The notes beneath the pieces are model-generated. The model was not told the origin of the DNA. It ran no database searches and saw only the letters and a list, made by a program, of their open reading frames with translations. Below are positions 25,298 through 35,779 of a stretch of DNA of 64,000 bases, piece by piece. The position numbers were made by a program, and so were the translations under genes. Origin of the DNA: JAMXLO01 sp037201625 (GTDB taxonomy: Bacteria; Pseudomonadota; Alphaproteobacteria; Acetobacterales; Acetobacteraceae); NCBI GenBank assembly GCA_037201625.1, contig JBBCGR010000003.1, positions 1,736,001 through 1,800,000 of the forward strand. Reading direction: 5' to 3'. The stretch's first letter is position 1; each line of letters begins with the position of its first letter.

Positions 25298-26687
25298 ATG
25301 ACAGGATTGCCCGTGCCGCCGCTCAGCCGCCGCTCGCTGTTCGCCGGTTCGGCGGCGCTGCTGGCCGCGCCAGTGGCGGTGCATGCCCAGCCCGCCGCAC
25401 CCCCGCCCGGCGGCGCCGCACCCGGCGGCCAGAGCGCGGTGATCGACGTCAACCGCGCCCGCACCGACCCGATCCCGATCGCGATTCCCGCCCTGGGCGG
25501 CGGCGACGGCCAGCTTGGCCAGGACATGGCGACAGTGGTCAGCAACGACCTGGCGCGCTCCGGCCTGTTCCGCCCGATCGCGCAGCAGGCGTTCATCCAG
25601 GGCGGCGGCGCGCCCGGCGACACGCCCAATTTCCAGAACTGGAAGGCGATCGGCGCGCAGGCGCTGGTCACCGGGCGGGCCGAAGCGTCCGGCGGGCAGA
25701 TCCGCGTCGAATTCCGCCTGTGGGACGTGCTGCCGGGCACCCAGCTTCAGGGCACCGCCTACAGCACCAGCCAGTCCAACTGGCGCCGCATCGCCCACAT
25801 CATGGCCGATGTCATCTACCAGCGGCTGCTCGGCGAGAAGGGCTACTTCGACACCCGCATCGTCTACATCGCCGCGACCGGCCCGCGCGACCGGCGCACC
25901 AAGCGGCTGGCGATCATGGACCAGGACAGCGAGAACCACCGCTTCCTCACCGACGGCTCCTGGCTGGTGCTCACGCCGCGCTTCCATCCGACGCGCGACG
26001 AGATCGCGTTCATGAGCTACGCCAACAACCGCCCGCGCGTTTACCTGTTCAACCTGGGCTCCGGCGCGCAGCGGCCATTGGGCGAGTTCCCCGGCATGAC
26101 CTTCGCCCCGCGCTTCGCCCCGGACGGCGGCAGCGTGGTGATGTCGGTCGCGACCGGCGGCGGGTCGGACATCATCAGCGTGGACCTGGGCAGCCACGCG
26201 TCGCGCCGGCTGACCGATTCCGGCGCGATCGACGTGTCGCCCTGCTACAGCCCGGACGGCAGCCAGATCGTGTTCAACTCCGACCGCGGCGGCGACCAGC
26301 AGCTTTACGTGATGGGCGCGGGCGGCGGCGGCGCCAAGCGCATCAGCTTCGGCTCCGGCCGCTATGCGACGCCGCGTGTGGTCGCCGCGCGGCGACCTGA
26401 TCGCGTTCACGCGCTTCGGCGGCGAGTCCGGCAATTTCTCGATCGGCGTGATGCACCCCGACGGCTCCGGCGAACGCATCCTGTCGGAGGGCTTCGCGGT
26501 GGAAGGACCGACCTTCGCGCCGAACGGCCGCGTGCTGATGTTCTGGCGGCAGACGGCGTCGCGCGACAACCGCGGCTCGGGCTTTTCGTCGCGCCTGGTG
26601 TCGGTCGACATCACCGGCTTCAACGAGCGCGTGGTGCCGACGCCGACCGATGCGTCGGACCCCGCATGGTCGCCGCTTGCGGCGTAA
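25298..26687 (+). CDS. tolB: Periplasmic beta-propeller protein TolB (one frameshift)
   Basis: About 463 residues with one indel near 26380 (RYATP joins to VWSPRGDLIAFTR). The signal peptide carries consecutive arginines followed by a hydrophobic stretch (LSRRSLFAGSAALLAAP), which looks like a Tat signal. The N-terminal domain has VSNDLARSGLFRPI, and the propeller repeats include FAPDGGSVVMS, YSPDGSQIVFNSDRGG and WSPRGDLIAFTR. TolB links Pal in the outer membrane to TolA. A GTG at 25280 is an alternative start. Confidence 0.92.
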
Positions 26688-26836
26688 TGTCGGGGCTTGC
26701 GCTGGAATGCGGCGTCAGGTTCTCGCGAACTTGACCGATTCAGGGCTAACGGCTAATCGCAATCAGCGGCGGAACGGATTACCGTTGCGCCGATCCGGCG
26801 TGCATATCTCCACCCCAACCAGGGACGAATCCTACG

Positions 26837-27302
26837 ATGAACAGCAAGCTCCTCGGCGCTTTGGCCGCCGTCGCCCTGTTGGCGCGTGTGCGGACAAGAA
26901 TGAGAGCGCCACCACCGGTACCGGCGCCGCCGCCACCTCGGGCCCGGTGCCCGGCAGCCAGGAGGATCTGGTCGCCAACGTCGGTGATCGCGTCTTCTAC
27001 GCCTTCGACCGTTCGACGCTGGCGCCCGACGCGCGCACCACGCTCGATCGCCAGGCAGGCTGGCTCGGCAAGTACCAGCAGGTCAACGTCCAGGTGGCCG
27101 GCAACTGCGACGACCGCGGCACCGAGGAATACAACCTCGCACTCGGCCAGCGCCGGGCCAATTCCGCCCGCGACTACCTGGTCGCTCGCGGCGTCGTCGG
27201 ATCGCGCACACGATCAGCTACGGCAAGGACCGGCCGACCGCGCTCGGCGACAACGAGCAGTCGTGGGCGCAGAACCGCAACGCCATCACCTCGGTCCGCT
27301 GA
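26837..27302 (+). CDS. pal: Peptidoglycan-associated lipoprotein Pal (two frameshifts)
   Basis: About 155 residues with indels near 26882 and 27197. The start MNSKLLGALAAVALL leads to a lipobox ending ACADK in the repaired frame. The OmpA-like domain reads VGDRVFYAFDRSTLAPDART, NVQVAGNCDDRGTEEYNLAL and QRRANSARDYLV, then ISYGKDRPTALG. This binds diaminopimelate-type peptidoglycan, anchoring the outer membrane through the lipid. Position after tolB is canonical. Confidence 0.92.
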
Positions 27303-27535
27303 TCCGATCGACCGACCCAGCGCGGCTCGATGCCAGCCGGCGGCCGCAGGGCCGCCGGTCTCGTTTTGACCGCCGCGAGGAGACAGCAGGCATGAACATC
27401 GTCGCGGCGGGGCAATCGTGCGAGCCCACCGGCGAAGTCCTCGTCCGAGATCGAACGGCCGGCGCGGGTGACAGGGTGGCGGATGGCGCGAACGCGCGGC
27501 ATGGCGGCGGCGGGCGCAGCGGCGTGCCGGCATAC

Positions 27536-28436
27536 ATGATCCGCCTGGCGGTGGCGCTCGCGCTGCTCGCCGTGGCGGTGCCGGCGCGGGCGCAGGTCGA
27601 GAGCCGCGAAGGCATCGCGCTGCAGAACCAGATCCTGGAACTGCGGCGCCAGGTGCAGAACCTGCAGGACCAGATGTCGCGGGGCGGCGGCGCACCGGCC
27701 TATTCCGGCCGGGCCCCCTCCTATCCGTCGGGCGGCGGCGACCTCGTGCCGCAACTGCTGTCGCGCGTCGAGACGCTCGAGGAGCAGGTGCGCCAGCTTC
27801 GCGGCCGGGTCGACGAGACGCAGAACCAGGTGCAGCGCCAGGGCGCCGAACTGTCGAAGAAGATCGACGACATGGCGTTCCAGACGCAGGGGTCGGGCGG
27901 TGGCGCGCCGCCGCCCGCGCCATACCCGCCGCCGACGCCCTATCCGCCGTCCGGGTCCACACCGCCGCCGGGCAGCCTCGTGCTGACGCCGCCGCCGGTC
28001 GCGCCGGGTGGGGCGCCGCCCGCGGTGCCTCCGGCCGGGCCGGTCCGCCGCACGCCGGAACTGGCGATCCAGGAGGGCAACGCGGCCTGGCGCGCCGCGA
28101 CTACGCCTCTGCCGAACAGGCGGCCCGCGAGGTGCTGTCCAACAACCGCACCTCGCCGCGCGCCTATGACGCGCAGTTCCTGCTGGCGCAGGCGCTGCTC
28201 GGGCAGCGCCAGTTCTCCCAGGCGGCCATCGCCTACGACGACACCTACAACCGCTCCCGCAAGGGCGCGCACGCGCCGGACGCGCTGCTCGGGCTCGCCA
28301 ACTCGTTGATCGCGATCAACGAGAAGAAGGCGGCCTGCGACACGCTGGTGAAGCTGCGCTCGGAGTATCCGACCCCCCCGCGCCGACCTGCGCGACCCGG
28401 TCGCCATCGGCAGTCCAGCGCGCCGGCTGCCGGTGA
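27536..28436 (+). CDS. cpoB: Cell division coordinator CpoB / YbgF (frameshifted)
   Basis: About 300 residues. ATG 27536 gives a clean signal peptide (MIRLAVALALLAVAVPARAQ), which is why the longer frame from 27392 was not used. Then come a coiled-coil oligomerisation segment (LQNQILELRRQVQNLQDQ; LSRVETLEEQVRQLRG), a proline-rich linker, and C-terminal TPRs (YDAQFLLAQALLGQRQFSQA; APDALLGLANSLIAINEKK). At least two indels (near 28100 and 28375) and possibly a third near 28410 are needed to reach the typical QRAGCR ending at 28436. CpoB coordinates Tol-Pal with septal peptidoglycan synthesis. Confidence 0.85.
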
Positions 28437-28501
28437 GCGGCGGCCGGTGAGAAGTGGCTGGTAAGCGGCGGTTGGTGAGGGCCCCCTGGTGAACCCCCGC
28501 T
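28432..28501 (+). repeat. 14-bp tandem array across the cpoB/tilS junction
   Basis: Five units of 14 bp, each starting GGTGAG or GGTRA: GGTGAGCGGCGGCC, GGTGAGAAGTGGCT, GGTAAGCGGCGGTT, GGTGAGGGCCCCCT and GGTGAACCCCCGCT. The first unit contains the likely cpoB stop (TGA) and the last contains the probable tilS GTG start. Confidence 0.75.
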
Positions 28502-28529
28502 GATCACCGCGGCCGAATTCGCCGCCGCA

Positions 28530-29779
28530 ATGGCGGACCTCGGCCCGTTCGAGCCGGGACCGCGCATCGCGGCCGCGGTGTCGGGCGGCGCCGACAGCAT
28601 GGCGCTGGCCGTGCTGGCCGATGCCTGGGTGCGCGAACGTGGCGGGTTCCTGCTGGCGCTGGTGGTCGATCACGGGTTGCGGCCGGAGTCAGCCCGCGAG
28701 GCCGCCGAGACCCGCGCGCGCCTCGCCGCCAGCGGCATCGCCGCCCGGGTGGTCGGCGTGGCCGGCCTGGCGCGCGGACCGGCGCTGGCCGAACGCGCGC
28801 GGGCGGCGCGGCTTGAGGTGCTCGAGGCGGCCTGCGCCGAGGCGGGGATCCTGCATCTGCTGCTGGGCCACCATGCGGCGGACCAGGCCGAGACGGTGCT
28901 CATCCGCTCGCTGAGCGGCTCCGGGCCGGCCGGCCTCGCCGGCATGGCGTCGCTGGCCGAGACCGCGCGGCTGCGCATCCTGCGTCCGCTGCTGGCGATG
29001 CCGCCGGCGCGGCTGCGCGCGACGCTGCGGGCGGCCGGCATCGCCTGGGTCGAGGATCCCTCCAACGCCGACCGCGGCCGCGCTGCGGCCGCGGCTGCGC
29101 CTGCTGCGCCGCGACCGCGACGGCGAAGGGCCGGCGACCGTGGCGCTCGCTGCCGCGGCGCGCCTGTCGGGCCGTCGCCGCGCCGCGCTGGAGCGCGAGG
29201 CGGCGGCCGACCTGGCGGAGCACGCGGCGCTGCGGCCGGAGGGGTTCGCGGTGCTGTCCGGCCGGCCCATGCTGCCGCCGTCGCTGGCGGCGCTGGTGCA
29301 GGCGATCGGTGGGGCGGCGTATCCGCCGGCCACGCGCTCGGTCGCGCCGCTCGCCGCCGCCCCGCGGCCGGCGACGCTGGGTGGCGTGCGGCTGATGGCG
29401 GCCGGGCGGCTGGGGCCGGGGCTGCTGGTGGTGCGGGAGGCCGCGGCGATGGCGCCGCCGGTCGCGGCCGATGCCGGCATCGTGTGGGACGGCCGGTTCC
29501 GCCTGGGTGCCGATGCCGACGTGCCTGCGGGCGCGACGCTCGGGGCGCTCGGTGACGATGCGGGCGCGGCTGCGGCGGGTTTCGCCGCTGCCGGCGGCGG
29601 TGCTGCGCACGCTGCCGGCGGTGCGGCAAGGCTCGGCACTTCTCGCCGTTCCGCATCTGATCTATCCTGATCGTAAACTGTGCGAACGAATTACCGTGCT
29701 ATTCAGTCCGCCACGCCCCGGCGGCTGTCGCGCCGTTCGGGTTTGGGGATGCATGACGGGTGGCGACACCCTATGTTGA
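28530..29779 (+). CDS. tilS: tRNA(Ile)-lysidine synthase TilS (frameshifted)
   Basis: An essential ATP-dependent enzyme that attaches lysine to C34 of the CAU anticodon tRNA-Ile. The PP-loop motif is AAAVSGGADSMALAVLAD, followed by VVDHGLRPESAREA, LLGHHAADQAETVLIR and the RPLLAMPPARLR segment. Indels near 29080 and 29575 are required; the final frame reads LPAVRQGSALLAVPHL and ends at 29779. The ATG at 28530 is conservative. A GTG at 28489 followed by a C-run indel would add LITAAEFAAAM, which resembles family N-termini, so the true start probably lies in the upstream tandem array. Confidence 0.88.
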
Positions 29780-29860
29780 CGTAACCGTCGGCGGGCCGGT
29801 TCACCTTTCGTTGGCACCCGGCTGGCATTGTGGGCACCGCGTGGACATGAGCAAACACAT

Positions 29861-31783
29861 ATGAGCAATTTCGGCCGCAACCTGGCACTTTGGGTGATCA
29901 TCGCCCTGCTGCTGGTGGTGCTGTTCAACCTGTTCCAGCCGGGCGCGACCCATACCGCCGCCACGCAGGTCGCCTACTCCGACTTCATCAATGAGGTGAA
30001 CGGCGGCGGGTGCGCGATGTGGTGATCCAGGGCGCCACCGTCTCCGGTCAACTGACCGATGGCGCACCTTCGCGACCTACACGCCGGAGGACAGTTCGCT
30101 GGTCGGCCGTCTGACCGACAAGGGCGTGCGGGTCATCGCGAAACCCGAGGACAGCGACGTCAATCCGCTGCTGCACTACCTGCTGTCGTGGTTCCCGATG
30201 CTGCTGCTGATCGGCGTCTGGGTGTTCTTCATGCGCCAGATGCAGGCGGGCGGCGGCCGGGCGATGGGCTTCGGCAAGTCGCGGGCGCGGATGCTGACGG
30301 AAAAGCAGGGCCGCGTGACGTTCGACGACGTGGCCGGCATCGACGAGGCCAAGGTGAGTTGCAGGAGATCGTGGAGTTCCTGAAGGACCCGCAGAAATTC
30401 CAGCGCCTCGGCGGCAAGATCCCCAAGGGCGTGCTGCTGGTGGGTCCCCCCGGCACCGGCAAGACGCTGCTGGCGCGCGCCATCGCGGGCGAGGCGAACG
30501 TGCCGTTCTTCACCATCTCGGCTCCGACTTCGTCGAGATGTTCGTGGGTGTCGGCGCCAGCCGTGTGCGCGACATGTTCGAGCAGGGCAAGAAGAACGCG
30601 CCCTGCATCATCTTCATCGATGAAATCGACGCGGTCGGCCGCCATCGCGGCGCCGGCCTGGGCGGCGGCAACGATGAGCGCGAGCAGACGCTGAACCAGA
30701 TGCTGGTCGAGATGGACGGCTTCGAGTCCAATGAGGGCGTCATCCTGATCGCCGCCACAACCGGCCCGACGTGCTGGACCCGGCGCTGCTGCGCCCCGGC
30801 CGCTTCGATCGCCAGGTGGTGGTGCCGAACCCGGACGTGAACGGGCGCGAGAAGATCCTGCGCGTGCACATGCGCAAGGTGCCTCTGGCCTCCGACGTCG
30901 ATCCCAAGGTGATCGCCCGCGGCACGCCCGGCTTCTCGGGTGCGGACCTCGCCAACCTGGTGAACGAGGCGGCGCTGCTGGCCGCGCGCATCGGCAAGCG
31001 CGTGGTGGCGATGGCCGAGTTCGAGGCGCCAAGGACAAGGTCATGATGGGCACCGAGCGGCGCTCGCTCGTGATGTCCGAGGCCGAGAAGCGGATGACCG
31101 CCTACCACGAGGGCGGCCACGCGCTGTGCGCCATGCATGAGCCGGAATGCGATCCGTGCACAAGGCGACCATCATCCCGCGCGGCCGCGCGCTGGGCCTG
31201 GTGATGTCGCTGCCGGAGGGCGACCGCTACTCCAAGAGCAAGTCCAAGCTGCTGGCCGAACTGACCATGGCGATGGGCGGGCGTGCCGCGGAGGAGATCA
31301 TCTTCGGCCCGGACAAGGTGTCCAACGGTGCGGCCGGCGACATCAAGATGGCCACCGACCAGGCGCGCCGGATGATCACCGAGTGGGGCATGTCCGACAA
31401 ACTCGGCATGATCGCCTACGGCGACAACAGCCAGGAGGTGTTCCTGGGTCACTCGGTGACGCAGAACAAGAACGTCTCGGAGGCCACCGCGCGCGAGATC
31501 GACGCCGAGATCAAGGACATCATCGACCGCGCCTATGCCAAGGCGAAGCGCATCCCTGACCGAGAACATCGAGGAGCTGCATCGGCTGGCGCGCGGCCTG
31601 CTGGAGCACGAGACGCTGTCGGGCGACGAGATCCGCACCGTGCTGCGCGGCGAACCGGTGATCCGCAAGGTGGTCGACGAGCCCGCGCCGGAGAACCGCC
31701 GCGCCTCGGTGCCGACGACCGGCCGTCCCTCCGCGCCCACGCAGCCGGCCGGCGGGCTGGGGCCGGCGCCGCAGCCGGGGTGA
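29861..31783 (+). CDS. ftsH: ATP-dependent zinc metalloprotease FtsH (about eight frameshifts)
   Basis: About 640 residues when repaired. TM1 is LALWVIIALLLVVLFNLF, a periplasmic loop follows, and TM2 is WFPMLLLIGVWVFFMRQMQ. The AAA domain has Walker A GPPGTGKT, Walker B IIFIDEIDAVG, pore motif FVGVGASRVRD and LLRPGRFDRQV. The protease site is HEGGH (HExxH), followed by a helical C-terminus. Indels lie near 30010, 30065, 30357, 30525, 30765, 31030, 31158 and 31553; most are one-base losses in short G or A runs. FtsH degrades membrane and regulatory proteins and is indispensable in most bacteria, so these are almost certainly sequence errors. Confidence 0.93.
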
Positions 31784-31819
31784 GTACCGACGCCGCCTCC
31801 CCCGCGCCGCGGGGGGAGC

Positions 31820-32699
31820 GTGGCGGGCGACGGCCCTTCACCCGCCACAGCCGCTTCCCGCGCCGCTCCCATCTGGGCCGGTCCCTCGTGGGCCGGCCTG
31901 CTGCTCGACCGGCCGCGCGTGATGGGCGTGCTGAACGTCACCCCCGACAGCTTCAGCGACGGCGGGCTGTTCCTCGATCCGGGCGCCGCCATCGCCGCCG
32001 GCATCGCCATGGTCGAGGCGGGCGCCGACATCGTCGATATCGGCGGCGAGAGCACGCGCCCGCGCTCGCTGCCGACGCCGCCGGAAATCGAGCGCATGCG
32101 CGTCCTGCCGGTGGTCCGCGGCCTCGCGGCGGCCGGCGTCCGAGTCTCGGTGGACACGCGCCACGCCGACACCGCGGCCGCCGCGCTCGACGCCGGCGCC
32201 GCCATCGTGAACGACGTCTCGGGACTCGCCTTCGACCCCGGCATGGCGCCGCTGGTCGCCGCACGCGGCTGTCCCGTCGTGCTGATGCACATGCGCGGCA
32301 CGTCCGCCGACATGTACGCCGAAGCGCGCTACACCGATGTCCTGCTGGAGGTGCGCGCCGAACTGGCCGACCGCCTGGCCGCCGCCGCCGCCGCGGGGAT
32401 CGCGCACAGCCGGATCGTGATCGATCCCGGCATCGGCTTCAGCCAAGCGCCCGCCGCATTCCATGGAACTGCTCCGCCGCCTGCCGGAACTGGCCTCGCT
32501 CGGCTGCCCCATCCTGGTGGGGGTGTCGCGCAAATCCTTCCTGGCGGAGGCGGCGGGCGAGGCCGATCCGCGGCGCCGCATGCCGGCCTCGCTGGCGGCC
32601 GGGCTGTTCGCGATCGCCCGGGGGGCTGCGCTCCTGCGCGTGCATGACGTGCCCGAAACCGTGCAGGCGATCCGCGTCTGGCAGGCGCTCGGGGCCTGA
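31820..32699 (+). CDS. folP: Dihydropteroate synthase FolP (one or two frameshifts)
   Basis: Condenses p-aminobenzoate with hydroxymethyl-dihydropterin pyrophosphate. Conserved blocks are in order: RVMGVLNVTPDSFSDGG, DIVDIGGESTRPRS, VSVDTRHADTA, AAIVNDVSGL, VVLMHMRGT, IVIDPGIGFS and, after an indel near 32450, LVGVSRKSFL. The GTG at 31820 opens the frame. A GTG at 31780 overlapping the ftsH stop, plus an indel in the G-run near 31815, is an equally good start. The folP-glmM order after ftsH is common in proteobacteria. Confidence 0.92.
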
Positions 32700-32764
32700 C
32701 AATGCTTCCATTGGCCCCTGCGCACGGGCAACATGGAGATCAGTTCATCAAGGCAAAGAGTCGA

Positions 32765-34141
32765 ATGGCGCGTGTGAGACACCTGTTCGGTACCGACGGC
32801 ATCCGCGGCACGGCCAACACCGACCCGATGACGGCCGAGACCGCACTGCGGCTCGGCCAGGCGGCGGGCCTGCTGTTCACCCGCGGCAGCCACCGGCACA
32901 AGGGTGGTGATCGGCAAGGACACGCGACTGTCGGGCTACATGGTGGAGCCTGCGCTGACCGCCGGGTTCATCGGCGCCGGGATGGACGTGACGCTGGTCG
33001 GGCCGCTGCCGACGCCGGCCATCGCCATGCTGACGCGCAGCCTGCGCGCCGACCTGGGCGTGATGATCTCCGCCTCGCACAACCCGTTCGAGGACAACGG
33101 CATCAAGCTGTTCGGCCCGGACGGCTTCAAGCTGGACGATGCGACGGAACTCGAGATCGAGGCGCTGATGGCCGCCGACCTGCGCGGGCGGCTGGCGGCC
33201 CCCGGCGGCACTCGGCCGCGCCGCCCGGCTGGAGGATGCCGCCGGCCGCTACATCGAGGCCGCCAAGGCGAGTTTCCCTCGGCATCTGCGCCTCGACGAC
33301 CTGAAGATCGTCGTCGATTGCGCGCACGGGCGCCGCCTATCGCGTGGCGCCGACGGTGCTGTGGGAGTTGGGCGCCACCGTGATCCCGGTCGGCGTCTCA
33401 CCGGATGGCTTCAACATCAACCGCGGCTGCGGCTCGACGGTGCCGGAGTTCCTCTGCGACCAGGTGGTGAAGCACGGGGCTGATCTCGGCATCGCGCTGG
33501 ACGGCGACGCGGACCGCCTGCTGGTGGCCGATGAGACCGGGGAACTGATCGACGGCGACCAGATCCTAGCGCTGATCGCGCATTCCTGGGCCGAGAGCGG
33601 CCGGCCTGCGCGGCGATGGCGTGGTCGCGACCGTCATGTCCAACCTGGGACTGGAGCGTTTCCTCGCCGGCCGCGGCCTGACGCTGCACCGCACCCAGGT
33701 CGGCGACCGCTACGTCGCCGCGCGGATGCGCGAGACCGGCATGAACCTGGGCGGCGAGCAGTCCGGCCACCTGATCCTGTCCGACTTCGCCACCACCGGC
33801 GACGGCCTGCTGGCGGCGCTCCAGGTGCTGGCGGTCATCGTTGAGCAGCGCCGCTCGGCGCGCGAGGTCAGCCGGCTGTTCACGCCGCTGCCGCAGTTGC
33901 TGAAGAACGTGCGGTTCACCGGTGCGTCGCCGCTGCGCAACGAGCGCATCCAGCAGGTGATCGCAGCCGCCGCGGGCCCAGGCTGGGCGAAACGGGGCGG
34001 CTGCTGATCCGCGAGAGCGGCACCGAACCGCTGATCCGCGTGATGGCGGAGGGCGAGGACGAAGCGCTGATCGGCCGCATGGTGGACGAGTTGTGCGAGA
34101 CGATCGCGGCGGCGACGCGCGTGCACGAGGACGCCGACTGA
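32765..34141 (+). CDS. glmM: Phosphoglucosamine mutase GlmM (about five frameshifts)
   Basis: Interconverts glucosamine-6-phosphate and glucosamine-1-phosphate for UDP-GlcNAc synthesis. The N-terminus RHLFGTDGIRGTAN, the phosphoserine loop VMISASHNPFEDNGIK, the metal loop IALDGDADRLL, the sugar-specificity loop MNLGGEQSGHLI and the phosphate-binding RESGTEPLIRVM are all present, spread over several frames. Indels fall near 32905, 33205, 33330, 33605 and 33980. The enzyme is essential and every motif is preserved, so the breaks are attributed to sequence errors. The stop is two bases before the mgsA-like ATG. Confidence 0.93.
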
Positions 34142-34143
34142 CG

Positions 34144-35073
34144 ATGTGCGGCATCGCCGGCCTCTTCCTGACCGACCCCGCGCTGGAGCCGCAGCTTGGC
34201 GGCATGCTCGCCGGCATGATGGCGGTGCTCAGCGACCGCGGCCCCGACAGCGCGGGCTTCGCGGTCTATGGCGACGGCCGCGCCGGGACCACCAAGCTGA
34301 CGCTGGCGGCGCCGCCCGGGAGTGCCCCCCTCGGCAGCGACGCCCGCGAAACTGGCTGGGGCCGCGCTCGCCGCCTTGCTGGCACCCTCGCTCGGCGCCG
34401 CGCCGGGGCTGGTGGCACGTGGCGACCACGCGGTGCTGTCGCTGCCGTCTGCCGATGAACCCGCGGCGCGGGAGGCGTTGGCGCGGCTGGCGCCGGATGT
34501 GCGCGTCGTCGCCAGCGGCACGCGGATGGAACTCTACAAGGGCATCGGCACGCCGTCGAGGTGTCGGCGCGCTTCGGCCTGGCGGGCATGGCGGGCACCC
34601 ACGCCATCGCCCACACCAGGATGGCGACCGAATCCGCGGTGACCACCGAAGGCGCGCACCCGTTCTCCACCGGCCGCGACCAGTGCCTGGTGCACAACGG
34701 CTCGCTGTCCAACCATAACGGCGTCCGCCGCCGCCTGGCGCGCGAGGGCCTGCACATGGCGACCGAGAACGACACCGAGGTCGCCGCCGGCTACCTGACC
34801 TGGCGCATGCACGCGGGCGCGCGGCTCGATGAGGCGTTGCACGCCGCGCTGGAGGACCTGGACGGGTTCTACACCTTCGTCGTCGGCACCGAGACCGGCT
34901 TCGGCGTGCTGCGCGATCCGGTCGCCTGCAAGCCGGCGGTGATGGCCGAGACGCCGCGCTATGTCGCCTTCGCCTCCGAATACCGCGCGCTGGTCGACCT
35001 GCCCGGCATCGAGGCGGACCGGCTGTTCGAGCCGGAGCCGGCGCGGGTGTATTTCTGGGAGCACCGCCATTGA
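34144..35073 (+). CDS. mgsA: Class II glutamine amidotransferase, MgsA/GlxB-like (N-methylglutamate synthase subunit; frameshifted)
   Basis: About 305 residues after repair of indels near 34345 and 34550. Cys2 in MCGIAGLF is the Ntn-hydrolase nucleophile. GTHAIAHTRMATESAV, HPFSTGRDQCLVHNGSLSNH and ENDTEVAAGYL match the stand-alone amidotransferase subunits of N-methylglutamate synthase (MgsA) and rhizobial GlxB. Unlike PurF or GlmS no second catalytic domain follows. The three next genes complete the same set. It begins two bases after glmM, so the module may be read through from the housekeeping operon. Confidence 0.82.
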
Positions 35074-35772
35074 GCGGCGTGCCGGACGCCGTCACCGTCG
35101 ACCTCGCCGCCGCCACGGTGCGCGACCTGAACGACCGCCTGCACCACCTCGACACCGGCAGCAACGCGACGTTGTGGCACGTCGCCAACCCGCGCGGCCG
35201 GCACGCGCTGGCCGTCGGGGTCGATGCGCCGGTGCGGATCGAGATCGGCGGCCATGTCGGCTATTACTGTGCCGGGATGAACGCCGGCGCCCGCATCGCC
35301 ATCGCCGGCAATGCCGGCCAGGGCGTCGCCGAGAACATGATGTCGGGCGAGGTGTGGGTCGCCGGCGATGCGGCGCAGGCCGCCGGTGCCCAGCGGTCGA
35401 GGCGGGCTGCTGGTGATCAGGGGGAATGCCGGCGCGCGCTGCGGCATCTCGATGAAGGGCATCGACATCGTGGTCGGCGGCTCGGCCGGCCACATGAGCG
35501 CGTTCATGGCGCAGGAAGGCAACCTGGTCGTGTGCGGCGACGCCGGCGATTCGCTGGGCGACAGCCTGTACGAGGCGCGGCTGTTCGTGCGCGGCAGCGT
35601 CGCCTCGCTGGGGGCCGATTGCGAGGAGCGCGAGATGGGGGCAGCCGACCGGCGCATCCTGGCCGGCCTGCTGGCACGTGCCGCGGTCGATGCGGATGCC
35701 GCCAGCTTCCGGCTCTACGGCTCCGCCCGCCGGCTGTATCATTTCCACGTCGACAACGCGGGGGCTTACTGA
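35070..35772 (+). CDS. mgsB: GXGXG-domain protein, MgsB/GlxC-like (N-methylglutamate synthase subunit; one frameshift)
   Basis: About 233 residues with one indel near 35395. The sequence is a right-handed beta-helix of glycine-rich turns (GHVGYYCAGMNAGARIAIAG; GNAGARCGISMKGIDIVVGG; NLVVCGDAGDSLGDSLYEA), the isolated equivalent of the glutamate synthase large-subunit C-terminal domain. Such a free domain is diagnostic of MgsB/GlxC. Translation may start at the TTG overlapping the mgsA stop (35070) or at the GTG at 35079. It sits between the amidotransferase and the FMN-binding subunit. Confidence 0.82.
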
Positions 35773-35779
35773 CGCCGCC

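Noticed and set aside
29861..31783. Programmed frameshifting in ftsH
   Set aside because: About eight shifts of both signs at unrelated short runs, with similar breaks in all neighbouring genes, cannot be programmed recoding.
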